Shown here one piece after another: positions 43,168 to 51,449 of a DNA stretch of 64,000 nt; the stretch's first letter is position 1; each line of letters starts with the position of its first letter. Made by a program: the position numbers and the translations under genes. Source of the stretch: Flavobacterium sp. Its GTDB lineage: Bacteria; Bacteroidota; Bacteroidia; Flavobacteriales; Flavobacteriaceae. The notes below the pieces were generated by a model, which had not been told where the DNA came from, made no database searches, and worked only from the letters and a program-made list of their open reading frames with translations. The stretch covers positions 1-64,000 of the forward strand of contig NZ_SEBR01000003.1 in assembly GCF_004295795.1 (NCBI RefSeq), read 5' to 3'.

Positions 43168-43686
43168 CTATTTGGCATTGTAGTTCAAAGCGTTCATCAC
43201 CGGAAGCGCCTGTATGTCGCGATCGAACAGGTAAAGTCCACCTTTGTCATCTCCGATCATGTTCACCTTATCAAGGATGGTTTTGGCTTGAGCTTCTTCC
43301 TCGATCTGCTCGGCAACGTACCATTGCAGGAAGTTGTGAGTTGCGTAATCTTTGGCCGTCAAGGTTTCGTGAACAAGGTTGTTGATGGATTCCGAAACGA
43401 AAACCTCGTGCTTGTAAAGTTCTTCGAACATTTCCTGAAAGTTCGTAAAGGTCGTTTTCGGAGCTTTGAGTTCCGTCACTTGTGCGTGTCCGCCGCGCTC
43501 GTTTACATAACGCACGAGTTTTAGCATGTGCGTGCGTTCTTCGTCCGATTGTGTGTACATGAACTGCGCGATTCCGTCGAGACCGTGAGTATCGGCCCAA
43601 CAAGCCATCGACAAATAAATTTGTGAAGACTCGGCTTCAATTCTGATCTGCTGATTGAGCAAACGTTCGATATCTTTTGTCAACAT
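43168..43686 (-). CDS. ftnA: Ferritin
   Basis: A 172-residue non-haem ferritin with the diiron ligands in IEAESSQIY and DEERTHM (about 17-53), then YKHEVFVSESIN and YVAEQIEEEAQ with the third set of Glu. It stores iron as a 24-mer, in line with the Feo and MntR/MntH system in this window. It is a single-gene unit; no TTTAG/CTAAA palindrome is seen upstream. Confidence 0.95.
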   Translation of the reverse strand: MLTKDIERLLNQQIRIEAESSQIYLSMACWADTHGLDGIAQFMYTQSDEERTHMLKLVRYVNERGGHAQVTELKAPKTTFTNFQEMFEELYKHEVFVSESINNLVHETLTAKDYATHNFLQWYVAEQIEEEAQAKTILDKVNMIGDDKGGLYLFDRDIQALPVMNALNYNAK

Positions 43687-43769
43687 GATTTCCAGGTTTT
43701 GAGTAAAGTTACGAAAACCCTTGCAAAATGGGAAGTTTGGGCGCTTATACAGATTTATTCCCGATAAGC

Positions 43770-44396
43770 CTAAGCCATCAGCTCGCGGAATTTTTCGACA
43801 AAAATAGACAAGTGATAACCGTCCATCAACCCGTGGTGCACGTGAACAGACATCGGCATCGACCGTTTTCCATCGGCATCAATTGTCATTTTCCCGAAAG
43901 AGATTTTTGGGCAACTGTCCGGAAAATCGAAATGTCTGGCGTGCGAAAGCGAGGTGAAATCGAGCCACGGAATCGAAGAGAAATGGATGAGGTTGTCATT
44001 CGGGAATTCTCGCGTAAAAAGGCCCGGAGTATTTTGAACCCGATGAATTTCAACCTTGGTTTCCCTGGCAAAAAGAGCTGCGTCTTCGTAAAACTTGATC
44101 AATGAAAATCCAAAAGAACCGTTTTCTCTTGCGATTGTGGCCGAGGCATCGATCCTATCGTGAATTACGACTTGGTCGTCGTCGACCCTATATCTGAAAG
44201 GCTCGACCTCGTTCACCGCAATCAGGGTTTTGTGCAGATAATAGACGAAGAACGGAATTCCGTCGGCTTTTGCCTTTTCGTAAGCATTCGTGCAATCGAC
44301 GGTCACGACTGCGCCAAAAAAAGGTTCGCTGAACTTGCGGAAGAAGTGGAAATGTTCCTGACGCGGCCAACTTTCTAGATCGAGCAAGGTTTTCAT
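43770..44396 (-). CDS. Chloramphenicol acetyltransferase-like protein
   Basis: A 208-residue member of the CAT-like (CATA) acyltransferase family. The catalytic His188 is in HHGLMDGYH, matching the HHxxxDG motif, and the FSSIPWLDFTS stretch matches the family's conserved chloramphenicol/CoA site region. It is chromosomal and coupled to a HAD phosphatase gene by a 4-bp overlap, with no resistance or transposon context. Real chloramphenicol activity is possible but the natural substrate may differ. Confidence 0.85.
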   Translation of the reverse strand: MKTLLDLESWPRQEHFHFFRKFSEPFFGAVVTVDCTNAYEKAKADGIPFFVYYLHKTLIAVNEVEPFRYRVDDDQVVIHDRIDASATIARENGSFGFSLIKFYEDAALFARETKVEIHRVQNTPGLFTREFPNDNLIHFSSIPWLDFTSLSHARHFDFPDSCPKISFGKMTIDADGKRSMPMSVHVHHGLMDGYHLSIFVEKFRELMA

Positions 44397-45088
44397 AGTC
44401 CGAAAATCGGTAAGATGTCTGAGATTTTTTCGAGCGATCGGAAGTTCTCGTGCTTTACTTCGTGGTCGATTTTCTCATGCGCCCAAGTGGTGTGGAACGG
44501 AATATGAACCGCGTGTCCGCCGATGTTCAATACTGGCAAGACATCCGATTTCAAGGAATTTCCGATCATGAAGAACTCCTCGGGTTTGATGTCCATACGT
44601 TTCAAAAGATCGAGATAATCCTGCTCTTTTTTGTCGCTCATGACTTCGATGTGGTGAAAATATTTTCCCAGCCCGGAATTGTGCAGCTTGCGCCTTTGAT
44701 CAAGCAGATCGCCTTTTGTGGCAACCACGAGTCGGTATTTCCCGAAAAGCGATTCTAGGGTGTGTTCTACTCCGTCCAAAAGTTCGATCTCACGTTGCAG
44801 GAGTTCTTTTCCGTATCCGATTATCTTTGCGACGGCTTCCACACTTAGCGTGTTTTCTGAAATACGCAGCGCGGCTTCGATCATCGATAGTGTGTAGGCT
44901 TTGATGCCATATCCGTAAAGGCCGAGATTGTCTATTTCAATCTTGAACAATTCCTGTGAAAGACTTTGGCGGGACAAATAATCCTGCATCAACTCAAGGA
45001 ATTTTTCCTCTGTTTCCACGAAATAAGGTTCATTTACAAAAAGCGTGTCGTCGGCGTCGAAGGCTATGACTTTGATGTCAGTTCGCAT
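44393..45088 (-). CDS. HAD-family hydrolase
   Basis: A 231-residue HAD phosphatase with motif I FDADDTLF (Asp11 as nucleophile), a helical cap, and motif IV MIGNSLKSDVLPV. It is close to YjjG/phosphoglycolate-type HADs. The start at 45088 is used because motif I follows in 10 residues; 45127 is an alternative. It overlaps the downstream CAT-like gene by 4 bp. Confidence 0.88.
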   Translation of the reverse strand: MRTDIKVIAFDADDTLFVNEPYFVETEEKFLELMQDYLSRQSLSQELFKIEIDNLGLYGYGIKAYTLSMIEAALRISENTLSVEAVAKIIGYGKELLQREIELLDGVEHTLESLFGKYRLVVATKGDLLDQRRKLHNSGLGKYFHHIEVMSDKKEQDYLDLLKRMDIKPEEFFMIGNSLKSDVLPVLNIGGHAVHIPFHTTWAHEKIDHEVKHENFRSLEKISDILPIFGL

Positions 45089-45136
45089 TATTTTCGGTTC
45101 TTGATAAGAATTTTGTTCAAAACTCAACTTGCGATG

Positions 45137-47209
45137 CTAATTGATCGTTTCGCCGTTAGTCACGCCCTCGGCATCAGGATTCACGAAAACCAATTTTCCG
45201 TCAGGGTTGTTGGTCATAAGGATCATGCCTTGTGATTCCACGCCTCTCAAAGCTCTCGGAGCAAGATTGGCCAAAACAGTCACGCGTTTTCCGATGATTT
45301 CCTCCGGAGAAAAACTTTCGGCGATTCCTGAGACGATGGTTCTCACATCGATTCCTGTGTCGACTTTCAACACCAGAAGCTTGTTGGCTTTAGGCATTTT
45401 TTCGGCATCGATTATCGTCCCGACGCGCAAATCCATCTTGGCGAAATCTTCGTACTGGATCAAGTCTTTTTGTGCTTCCACTTTTTTATTTTCGATTTTA
45501 TTGGCCGATTTCGTTGCCTCGAGTTTGTCGATCTGTTTTTGGATGGCTTCGTCCTCGATTTTCGAAAAAAGCAATTCCGCTGTCCCGATTTGAGTTCCCG
45601 GAGACAAAATCGTCTGAGGTTTCGCCACTTCATCCCAATCATTCACACCGGCCGGAGATGCATGAACTCCGAGCATTTTTCGAAGTTTGGCAGATGTGAA
45701 CGGCAAGAAAGGTTCGGCCAAAACGGCCAATGCCGTCGCGATCTGTAACGCCACGAACATCTGGGTTTTGACTCGCTCCGGATTTTCCTTGACGAGCTTC
45801 CAAGGTTCTTCGTCGGCGAGATATTTGTTGCCAAGACGCGCCACGTTCATAAATTCTCCCAAAGCCTCGCGGAAGCGATAACGTTCGATTGAACTCGAGA
45901 TCACCGCGGGATAAGCTCGCATTTCGGCTAAAGTCTGTTCGTCTATTTCGTTGAAATCACCTGGTTCAGGTACGATTCCTTCATAGTATTTATTCGTAAG
46001 GACGACAACGCGGTTTATGAAATTCCCCAAAACGGCCACCAACTCATTGTTGTTTCCGGCCTGGAAATCTTTCCACGTAAAATCATTGTCCTTGGTTTCA
46101 GGCGCGTTCGATGTCAAGGCATATCGCAAAACGTCCTGTTGATTCGGGAAATCCTCGAGATATTCGTGCAACCAGACCGCCCAATTTTTCGAAGTCGACA
46201 ATTTGTTGCCCTCGAGATTCAGGAATTCGTTCGCCGGAACATTGTCGGGCAAAATATAACTGCCTTCCGCTTTCAACATCGCCGGGAAAATCACGCAATG
46301 GAAAACGATATTGTCCTTTCCTATAAAGTGTACGAGTTTCGTATCGGCGTCTTTCCAATATGGTTCCCAGTCCTTGCCTTGGCGTTCGGCCCATTCTTTC
46401 GTAGAAGAAATGTAACCGATTGGCGCATCGAACCAAACGTAAAGCACCTTTCCTTGCGCGCCTTCAACCGGAACCGGAATTCCCCAATCGAGATCTCTGG
46501 TGACAGCGCGAGGTTTCAAGCCGTCGTCAAGCCACGATTTCACTTGACCCAACACGTTCTTTTTCCAATCTTTGGCGTGGTCTTCCAAGATCCATTTGTT
46601 CAGAAAAGCGTCATATTGATCGAGTGGCAAAAACCAGTGCGTGGTCTTTTTCATGATCGGGGTTTCGCCTGTGATCGTAGATTTTGGATTGATCAGATCA
46701 GTCGCGTTCAAAGATGATCCGCAGCGCTCGCACTGATCGCCGTAAGCTTCCTCATTTCCGCATTTTGGGCAAGTTCCCGTCACGAAACGATCTGCCAAGA
46801 ACTGGTTGGCTTTTGCGTCGTAAAGCTGTTCGGTTTCTTCTTCTATGAATTTTCCGTCGTCGTACAATTTCCTGAAAAACTCCGAGGCAGTATCATAATG
46901 TACTTGGCGCGAAGTCCTGGAATAGTTGTCGAAGGAAATCCCAAAATCCGCAAAAGACTTGCGGATGATCCCGTCGTATTTGTCGATGACTTGTTGAGGC
47001 GTCAAACCTTCTTTGCGAGCTTTCATTGGGATTGCAACGCCGTGTTCGTCGCTTCCGCAAATGAACGCCACGTCTTTTCCCTGAATTCTCTGGTAGCGAG
47101 CATAAATGTCCGAGGGCACGTAAACGCCAGCCAGATGCCCAATGTGAATCGGGCCGTTCGTGTACGGCAACGCGGCCGTAATCGTATATCTTTTAGGATT
47201 TTGGATCAT
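45137..47209 (-). CDS. metG: Methionyl-tRNA synthetase
   Basis: A 690-residue class I aminoacyl-tRNA synthetase. HIGH appears as HIGH at His22-His25 ([10 protein letters not shown]), KMSKS as KLSTSKN, a four-Cys zinc knuckle is in [20 protein letters not shown], and a C-terminal tRNA-binding (EMAP/OB) domain covers about 580-690. This is the long MetG form. It charges tRNA-Met with methionine. A TATTTTTG -7 box lies at 47234-47227 on the minus strand. It is upstream of the HAD gene but separated by 48 bp. Confidence 0.97.
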   Translation of the reverse strand: MIQNPKRYTITAALPYTNGPIHIGHLAGVYVPSDIYARYQRIQGKDVAFICGSDEHGVAIPMKARKEGLTPQQVIDKYDGIIRKSFADFGISFDNYSRTSRQVHYDTASEFFRKLYDDGKFIEEETEQLYDAKANQFLADRFVTGTCPKCGNEEAYGDQCERCGSSLNATDLINPKSTITGETPIMKKTTHWFLPLDQYDAFLNKWILEDHAKDWKKNVLGQVKSWLDDGLKPRAVTRDLDWGIPVPVEGAQGKVLYVWFDAPIGYISSTKEWAERQGKDWEPYWKDADTKLVHFIGKDNIVFHCVIFPAMLKAEGSYILPDNVPANEFLNLEGNKLSTSKNWAVWLHEYLEDFPNQQDVLRYALTSNAPETKDNDFTWKDFQAGNNNELVAVLGNFINRVVVLTNKYYEGIVPEPGDFNEIDEQTLAEMRAYPAVISSSIERYRFREALGEFMNVARLGNKYLADEEPWKLVKENPERVKTQMFVALQIATALAVLAEPFLPFTSAKLRKMLGVHASPAGVNDWDEVAKPQTILSPGTQIGTAELLFSKIEDEAIQKQIDKLEATKSANKIENKKVEAQKDLIQYEDFAKMDLRVGTIIDAEKMPKANKLLVLKVDTGIDVRTIVSGIAESFSPEEIIGKRVTVLANLAPRALRGVESQGMILMTNNPDGKLVFVNPDAEGVTNGETIN

Positions 47210-47278
47210 AGTGGAATAAATGTGTGCAAAAATACGTATAAAGTTCCGAAGAATTTAGGTTGTTTTCGGGAGCAAATT

Positions 47279-47411
47279 CCGGCTGTCCGCTACTAGCTTT
47301 CTTGAAAAAGCCAGGTTTTCTTTAGGGCGCAGCGAGCTTCCTTCGGTCGCTGCCGCGCCCCAAGAAAACCAAGTCTTTTTCTGCAAAAGGCTAGCCGCTG
47401 CCATCCGGGCT
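47279..47411 (-). repeat. Long structured repeat, copy 4 (conserved-loop family)
   Basis: The core GAGCTTCCTTCGGTCGCT (47334-47351) is flanked by a GC-rich stem GGGCGCAGC (47325-47333) / GCCGCGCCC (47352-47360) with one mismatch, inside longer imperfect arms including CTAGCTTTCTTGAAAAAG and CTTTTTCTGCAAAAGGCTAG. The ends read CCGGCTGTCCGC at left and GCATCCGGGCT-like at right. It occupies the 405-bp gap between metG and the LD-carboxypeptidase gene, which has no protein gene. Confidence 0.78.
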
Positions 47412-47507
47412 AGGGTTTGGTTTTTTTGTGGAGGTTTTGGTTTTTAACAGGAATTCGAGATTTTTGTTTAAACGCAAATCTTGTTTTTTGCATACAGGTT
47501 GCCGTGG

Positions 47508-47555
47508 GTTCGGAGTCTGTGACTCCGAACAGCGCGTGATGAGGTCTGTGACCTC
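47508..47555 (+). repeat. Paired short hairpins, centres 29 nt apart (copy 2)
   Basis: Hairpin one: GTTCGGAGTC (47508-47517) / GACTCCGAAC (47521-47530). Hairpin two: GAGGTC (47541-47546) / GACCTC (47550-47555). Both loops are TGT, with centres at 47519 and 47548. The spacer between them is 10 nt and contains GCGTG. Confidence 0.78.
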
Positions 47556-47601
47556 CGGAACAATTTTCGTTAAAGCCATTTCGTCTTTCGGCATTCGAAC
47601 C

Positions 47602-47609
47602 TATCTTTG
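47602..47609 (+). promoter_or_regulatory. -7 box 5 bp before the LD-carboxypeptidase start codon
   Basis: TATCTTTG is a perfect TAnnTTTG box ending 5 bp before the ATG, the same layout as at the CDF gene. A leaderless or near-leaderless mRNA would result. No clear -33 TTG is present. Confidence 0.5.
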
Positions 47610-47614
47610 AAAAC

Positions 47615-48574
47615 ATGAGATCATTTCTGTTACTGCTGCTGTTCACAAGTCAGCTTTTCCAAGCCCAAACCCGAAAAACGATCGCGCCGCCCGCACTCAA
47701 AAAAGGCGATACGATAGCCCTTATCGCAACGGCAAGAAAAGTCGATGCCATCAATCTACAACCTGCGATCGACCTGTTCAAAAGTTGGGGTTTGAACGTC
47801 GTGTTGGGCAAATCCATCGGGAAAAGCGAAAACCAACTCGCCGGCCCAGACTGGCAACGCGCCACAGATTTGCAGGAAATGCTGGACAATCCTTCAATAA
47901 AAGCGATAGTCGGAGCCAAAGGCGGTTACGGAACTGTGCGCATAATCGATCGGGTCAACTTTGACAATTTCAAGAAGAAACCCAAGTGGATAGTCGGCTT
48001 CAGCGATATGACGGTTTTGCACAGCCATATGAATGCGCTCGGGTTCCAAACCATCCACGGACTCGTAGGCGTAAGCGCGAAAAATGCCACCGATGCGGCC
48101 AAAGAATCTCTCAAAAAGGCGCTTTTTGGCCAAAAACCGGAATATGAGATTTCGGCGCATCCGTACAACAAGAAAGGCAAGGCGAAGGGCGAACTCGTCG
48201 GTGGAAATCTATCGGTTTTATATAGCATTCTCGGTTCCAAGTCTGAAGCGGATGTCAAAGGGAAAATCCTTTTTATCGAAGATCTCGACGAATATCTGTA
48301 CCACATCGACCGAATGCTTTTCAACCTCAAAAGAAGCGGCTATTTCGACAATGTCAAGGCTGTAATCATTGGCGGAATGACCGAAATGAACGACAACGAC
48401 ATCCCGTGGGGAAAAGACGCGTTCCAAATCGCGCAAGACATCTTCAAGGACTACGATTTTCCGGTCATTTACAATTTTCCGGCCGGACACATTCGTGACA
48501 ACCGCGCATTGATCATAGGAGGAACGGTTTCCATAGACGTTTCCGCAGCAGGCTCGACCGTAAAATTCGAGTAA
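47615..48574 (+). CDS. ldcA: LD-carboxypeptidase, S66 family, exported
   Basis: A 319-residue protein with a Sec signal peptide (about 1-18) and the S66 fold. The nucleophile Ser130 is in VGFSDMT, the GAKGGYG loop precedes it, and the late His is in PAGHIRDN. LD-carboxypeptidases trim the last D-Ala from muropeptide tetrapeptides in cell-wall recycling; most are cytosolic, so an exported one is slightly unusual. It is a single gene, followed by a 28-bp dyad motif. Confidence 0.9.
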   Translation: MRSFLLLLLFTSQLFQAQTRKTIAPPALKKGDTIALIATARKVDAINLQPAIDLFKSWGLNVVLGKSIGKSENQLAGPDWQRATDLQEMLDNPSIKAIVGAKGGYGTVRIIDRVNFDNFKKKPKWIVGFSDMTVLHSHMNALGFQTIHGLVGVSAKNATDAAKESLKKALFGQKPEYEISAHPYNKKGKAKGELVGGNLSVLYSILGSKSEADVKGKILFIEDLDEYLYHIDRMLFNLKRSGYFDNVKAVIIGGMTEMNDNDIPWGKDAFQIAQDIFKDYDFPVIYNFPAGHIRDNRALIIGGTVSIDVSAAGSTVKFE

Positions 48575-48577
48575 CCT

Positions 48578-48605
48578 TTTAACAATTTTTACAGAAAATC
48601 TGTAA
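48578..48605 (+). repeat. 28-bp dyad motif, single copy
   Basis: TTTAACA-N5-TACAGA-N3-TCTGTAA, the same 28-bp length as the copies at 17826, 17932, 20578 and 25466. It begins 4 bp after the LD-carboxypeptidase stop and lies 33 bp before yraN. Confidence 0.7.
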
Positions 48606-48638
48606 TCGGGAGATTGCATAAGTGCGTAATTTGGTCTC

Positions 48639-48998
48639 ATGGCTTCGCATAACGATTTGGGCAAGTTCGGTGAAGAGCTCGCCGTTTCGCATTTGGCGCG
48701 CGAGGGTTTTAAGATTCTTCACACGAACTGGGTTTCCGGGAAAGCCGAAATCGACATCATTGCCCAAAAAGGGAAAGGGCTGCATATTGTTGAAGTGAAA
48801 ACGCGATCATCGGCGATTTTCGGGTCGCCACAAAACTTTGTCACTCCAAAGAAAATCAAACTTCTGATGTCGGCTGTAAACGAATTCGTACAATCGTATG
48901 ACTTTGACTGTGAGGTACATTTCGACATTGTGGCAATCACCAAAACAGACACGGGCTACGAACTTGAAAGGCTTCCTGATGCGTTCTATTATTTCTGA
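48639..48998 (+). CDS. yraN: YraN/UPF0102 family endonuclease-like protein
   Basis: A 119-residue restriction-endonuclease-fold protein with GKFGEELAVSHLAREGF and the catalytic-type residues E ... D ... EVK in KAEIDIIAQ and HIVEVKTRS. The family often sits near replication and repair genes and is thought to be a DNA/RNA nuclease, but its role is not fixed. It precedes the T9SS metalloprotease, which has its own promoter. Confidence 0.85.
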   Translation: MASHNDLGKFGEELAVSHLAREGFKILHTNWVSGKAEIDIIAQKGKGLHIVEVKTRSSAIFGSPQNFVTPKKIKLLMSAVNEFVQSYDFDCEVHFDIVAITKTDTGYELERLPDAFYYF

Positions 48999-49049
48999 AA
49001 AATTAACAGTATCGCTTGGCATAAAATCACCACAAATCTATTATTTCCT

Positions 49050-49057
49050 TACATTTG
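49050..49057 (+). promoter_or_regulatory. -7 box of the T9SS metalloprotease gene
   Basis: TACATTTG matches TAnnTTTG, 29 bp before the ATG at 49087. The nearest TTG upstream is too far for a good -33 match. Confidence 0.45.
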
Positions 49058-49086
49058 CGCACTTTGACCTACACAACCGTATAATA

Positions 49087-51273
49087 ATGAAAAAATTTCT
49101 TACTCTTTTGGTCTGTATTTTTACGACCACCCTCTTTTCACAGCAGAAAATAGCGCAAAGAGTTGCCGAGCTCAAGACAGCGAAAACTGTTTTTAAACCT
49201 TATTCGATCCTGACTCCGTCGGTCGGCACGCCATCGTCCAAAATTGCCAATGTTGTCGAAAAGGCGAGTTTCGCTTCGATCAGAACTTCCGACGTGAACG
49301 CAATCGTATCACAAAAGCCAGAAGCCATTGAGGTAAATGTTCCTTATTTGGGCAATGAGCTTACCATCGAACTTTATCGTGTCGATCTTTTGCACGATGA
49401 TTTCCAGATCGATACCGATAAAAGAAAGAACATCGAATACAACGCGGGCGCTTACTACAGAGGTATCGTCAAGAACGACGCACATTCCGTGGTTTCAATG
49501 AACTTCTTCCAAGGCGAATTAAGCGGGATAATTTCTGCTGATAATGTAGGAAATGTTGTTGTCGGAAAAATCGACGAACCGGGAAATACCCAAAATTACA
49601 TTGTGTACAGCGACGCTGACATGAAAGTCATGAATCCATTCAGTTGCGGAATGAAGATCGATGCCGATGACGCAAACTATTCGGGCGATCAACAAACTAC
49701 TGACAGATCTATCGAAAGCACCCGTTGCGTAACGATTTACTTCGAACTCGACTACAACCTATATCTTCAAAATGGGAGCAATACAGCCACTGCGACAAAC
49801 TGGATGACAAGTGTTTTCAACAACACGGCCACGCTTTACGCCAACGATGGAATTTCCACTTCATTGAAAAGCATGTTCATCTGGACGACACAAGATCCAT
49901 ATTCCGGAACAAGTTCGGGCGATTATCTATACGGATTCAATGAATTTCGTCCGGTTTTCAACGGTGACGTCGGTATGTTGGTTGGAATCGATCCGGGAGG
50001 ACTCGGAGGTGTTGCCGTAACAATAAACGGTCTTTGTACGGCCAATAATTTCAGTTATTCCGATGTGGATTTTTCTTACGCGTCCGTCCCGACTTTTTCG
50101 TGGACAGTAGAAGTAATCACTCACGAATTGGGTCACCTATTGGGATCACCTCACACACACGGCTGTTATTGGAACAACAACAACACAGCGATTGACGGAT
50201 GTGGTACGCAAGCCGGTTATCAGGAAGGAAATTGCGCCATCGGTCCAATCCCATCCAGTTCGGTAAAAGGAACGATCATGAGTTATTGCCACTTGGTTTC
50301 AGGCGTCGGAATTAACTTTAACAACGGTTTCGGTCCTCAACCGACAGCGCGTATTTTTACTGCTGTCAACGGTGGCAACTGCTTGAGTACAGATTGTATC
50401 AATACTTGTATCAACACAGTTTCCAATATTCAAGCGACCAATATTACCGCAAGTGGAGCGACCATCACGTGGACAGATCTACCGTCGGTTACGCAGTGGC
50501 AAATTTTGGTAAATCCTTTCGCTTCGAACTTCGGCGTTTATCAAACTGTAAGTACGCCTTCTTATAACGCCACAGGTTTGTCGGCCAATACATTTTACAA
50601 AGCCAGAATCCGTCCTGTTTGTGGCACTGGCATGCAATCCGCTTTGCGCCAAGTGGTTTTCGCTACAGCCGCAAACTGGTGTACTGGAATCACGATTACT
50701 GATACAGGCGGCGCCAACGGTGACTACACGAATGACCAAAATTACACTCGCGTGATGATTCCGAATGTGGCAAGCAAGAAAATCCGATTGGCGTTCACAC
50801 AATTCGATCTTGAAGCCGACTACGACTATCTGTACGTGTACGACGGATCGTCAACATCTGCAACAGATCTGACAAACGGCGGATTAACAGGCGAGAACAT
50901 GCAAGCGCCGTTCCCGGTTTACGAATCATCGGCTGCCGACGGATCGTTGACCTTGCGTTTCTTCTCTGACCAAGGCGTCGTGGAAAGCGGTTACACTGCG
51001 ACCGTTTCATGTCTCGATAATTTGGGAGTGAACGAAAATCAGATGATCGATTTCACCTACTATCCAAACCCGACGAAAGATGCGGTGAACATCGTATCCA
51101 AAACGCAAATCACGAATGTCGAGGTTTACAACGTCGCAGGACAATTGCTATATTCGAATAAAGCCAACGCGCTTGAGACGAAAGTAGACATGATGAAATA
51201 TTCGACCGGAACTTACTTCTTCAAAGTCAAATTCGGAGAATACAGCGCCAATTTCAAGGTGATGAAATTCTAA
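49087..51273 (+). CDS. Secreted metzincin metalloprotease with FN3, CUB-like and T9SS sorting domains
   Basis: A 728-residue protein. A Sec signal peptide (about 1-19) is followed by a propeptide-like region to about 205 and a metzincin catalytic domain with HExxHxxGxxH at His346, Glu347, His350 and His356 (THELGHLLGSPHTH) and a Met-turn at Met398 (GTIMSYCH). Then come a fibronectin III-like domain (about 440-525), a CUB-like domain (about 530-640, YDYLYVYDG), and a type A T9SS C-terminal domain (about 650-728, YYPNPTKDAVNI ... YSTGTYFFKVK). The protein is likely exported across the outer membrane by the T9SS and attached or released. The start at 49087 is set by the signal peptide; a longer upstream frame overlaps yraN. 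Confidence 0.93.
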   Translation: MKKFLTLLVCIFTTTLFSQQKIAQRVAELKTAKTVFKPYSILTPSVGTPSSKIANVVEKASFASIRTSDVNAIVSQKPEAIEVNVPYLGNELTIELYRVDLLHDDFQIDTDKRKNIEYNAGAYYRGIVKNDAHSVVSMNFFQGELSGIISADNVGNVVVGKIDEPGNTQNYIVYSDADMKVMNPFSCGMKIDADDANYSGDQQTTDRSIESTRCVTIYFELDYNLYLQNGSNTATATNWMTSVFNNTATLYANDGISTSLKSMFIWTTQDPYSGTSSGDYLYGFNEFRPVFNGDVGMLVGIDPGGLGGVAVTINGLCTANNFSYSDVDFSYASVPTFSWTVEVITHELGHLLGSPHTHGCYWNNNNTAIDGCGTQAGYQEGNCAIGPIPSSSVKGTIMSYCHLVSGVGINFNNGFGPQPTARIFTAVNGGNCLSTDCINTCINTVSNIQATNITASGATITWTDLPSVTQWQILVNPFASNFGVYQTVSTPSYNATGLSANTFYKARIRPVCGTGMQSALRQVVFATAANWCTGITITDTGGANGDYTNDQNYTRVMIPNVASKKIRLAFTQFDLEADYDYLYVYDGSSTSATDLTNGGLTGENMQAPFPVYESSAADGSLTLRFFSDQGVVESGYTATVSCLDNLGVNENQMIDFTYYPNPTKDAVNIVSKTQITNVEVYNVAGQLLYSNKANALETKVDMMKYSTGTYFFKVKFGEYSANFKVMKF

Positions 51274-51290
51274 GGAATGAGTAAATATTG

Positions 51291-51323
51291 AAAAAGCCCT
51301 TTCGGAAACGGAAGGGCTTTTTT
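51291..51323. terminator. Bidirectional intrinsic terminator between convergent genes
   Basis: AAAAAGCCCTT (51291-51301) pairs with AAGGGCTTTTT (about 51312-51322), ending in a T-run on both strands. It lies 17 bp after the metalloprotease stop and also faces the mfd end. A second perfect hairpin ACCTCAA (51327-51333) / TTGAGGT (51338-51344) follows. Confidence 0.82.
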
Positions 51324-51449
51324 ATGACCTCAATTTTTTGAGGTGGGAAAGTTTATTTCGTGATTTTCTCTCTAGACCTTTGCGGTTTCCGGAACCTCAA
51401 ATGTCTCGCAGAATTCCCAACTCGCATTAGAGAAAATACGTAGAAATTG

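Noticed and set aside
43770..44396. Acquired chloramphenicol resistance gene
   Set aside because: The CAT-like gene is coupled to a HAD gene, has normal composition, and shows no transposon, integron or plasmid context. Function on chloramphenicol is left open.
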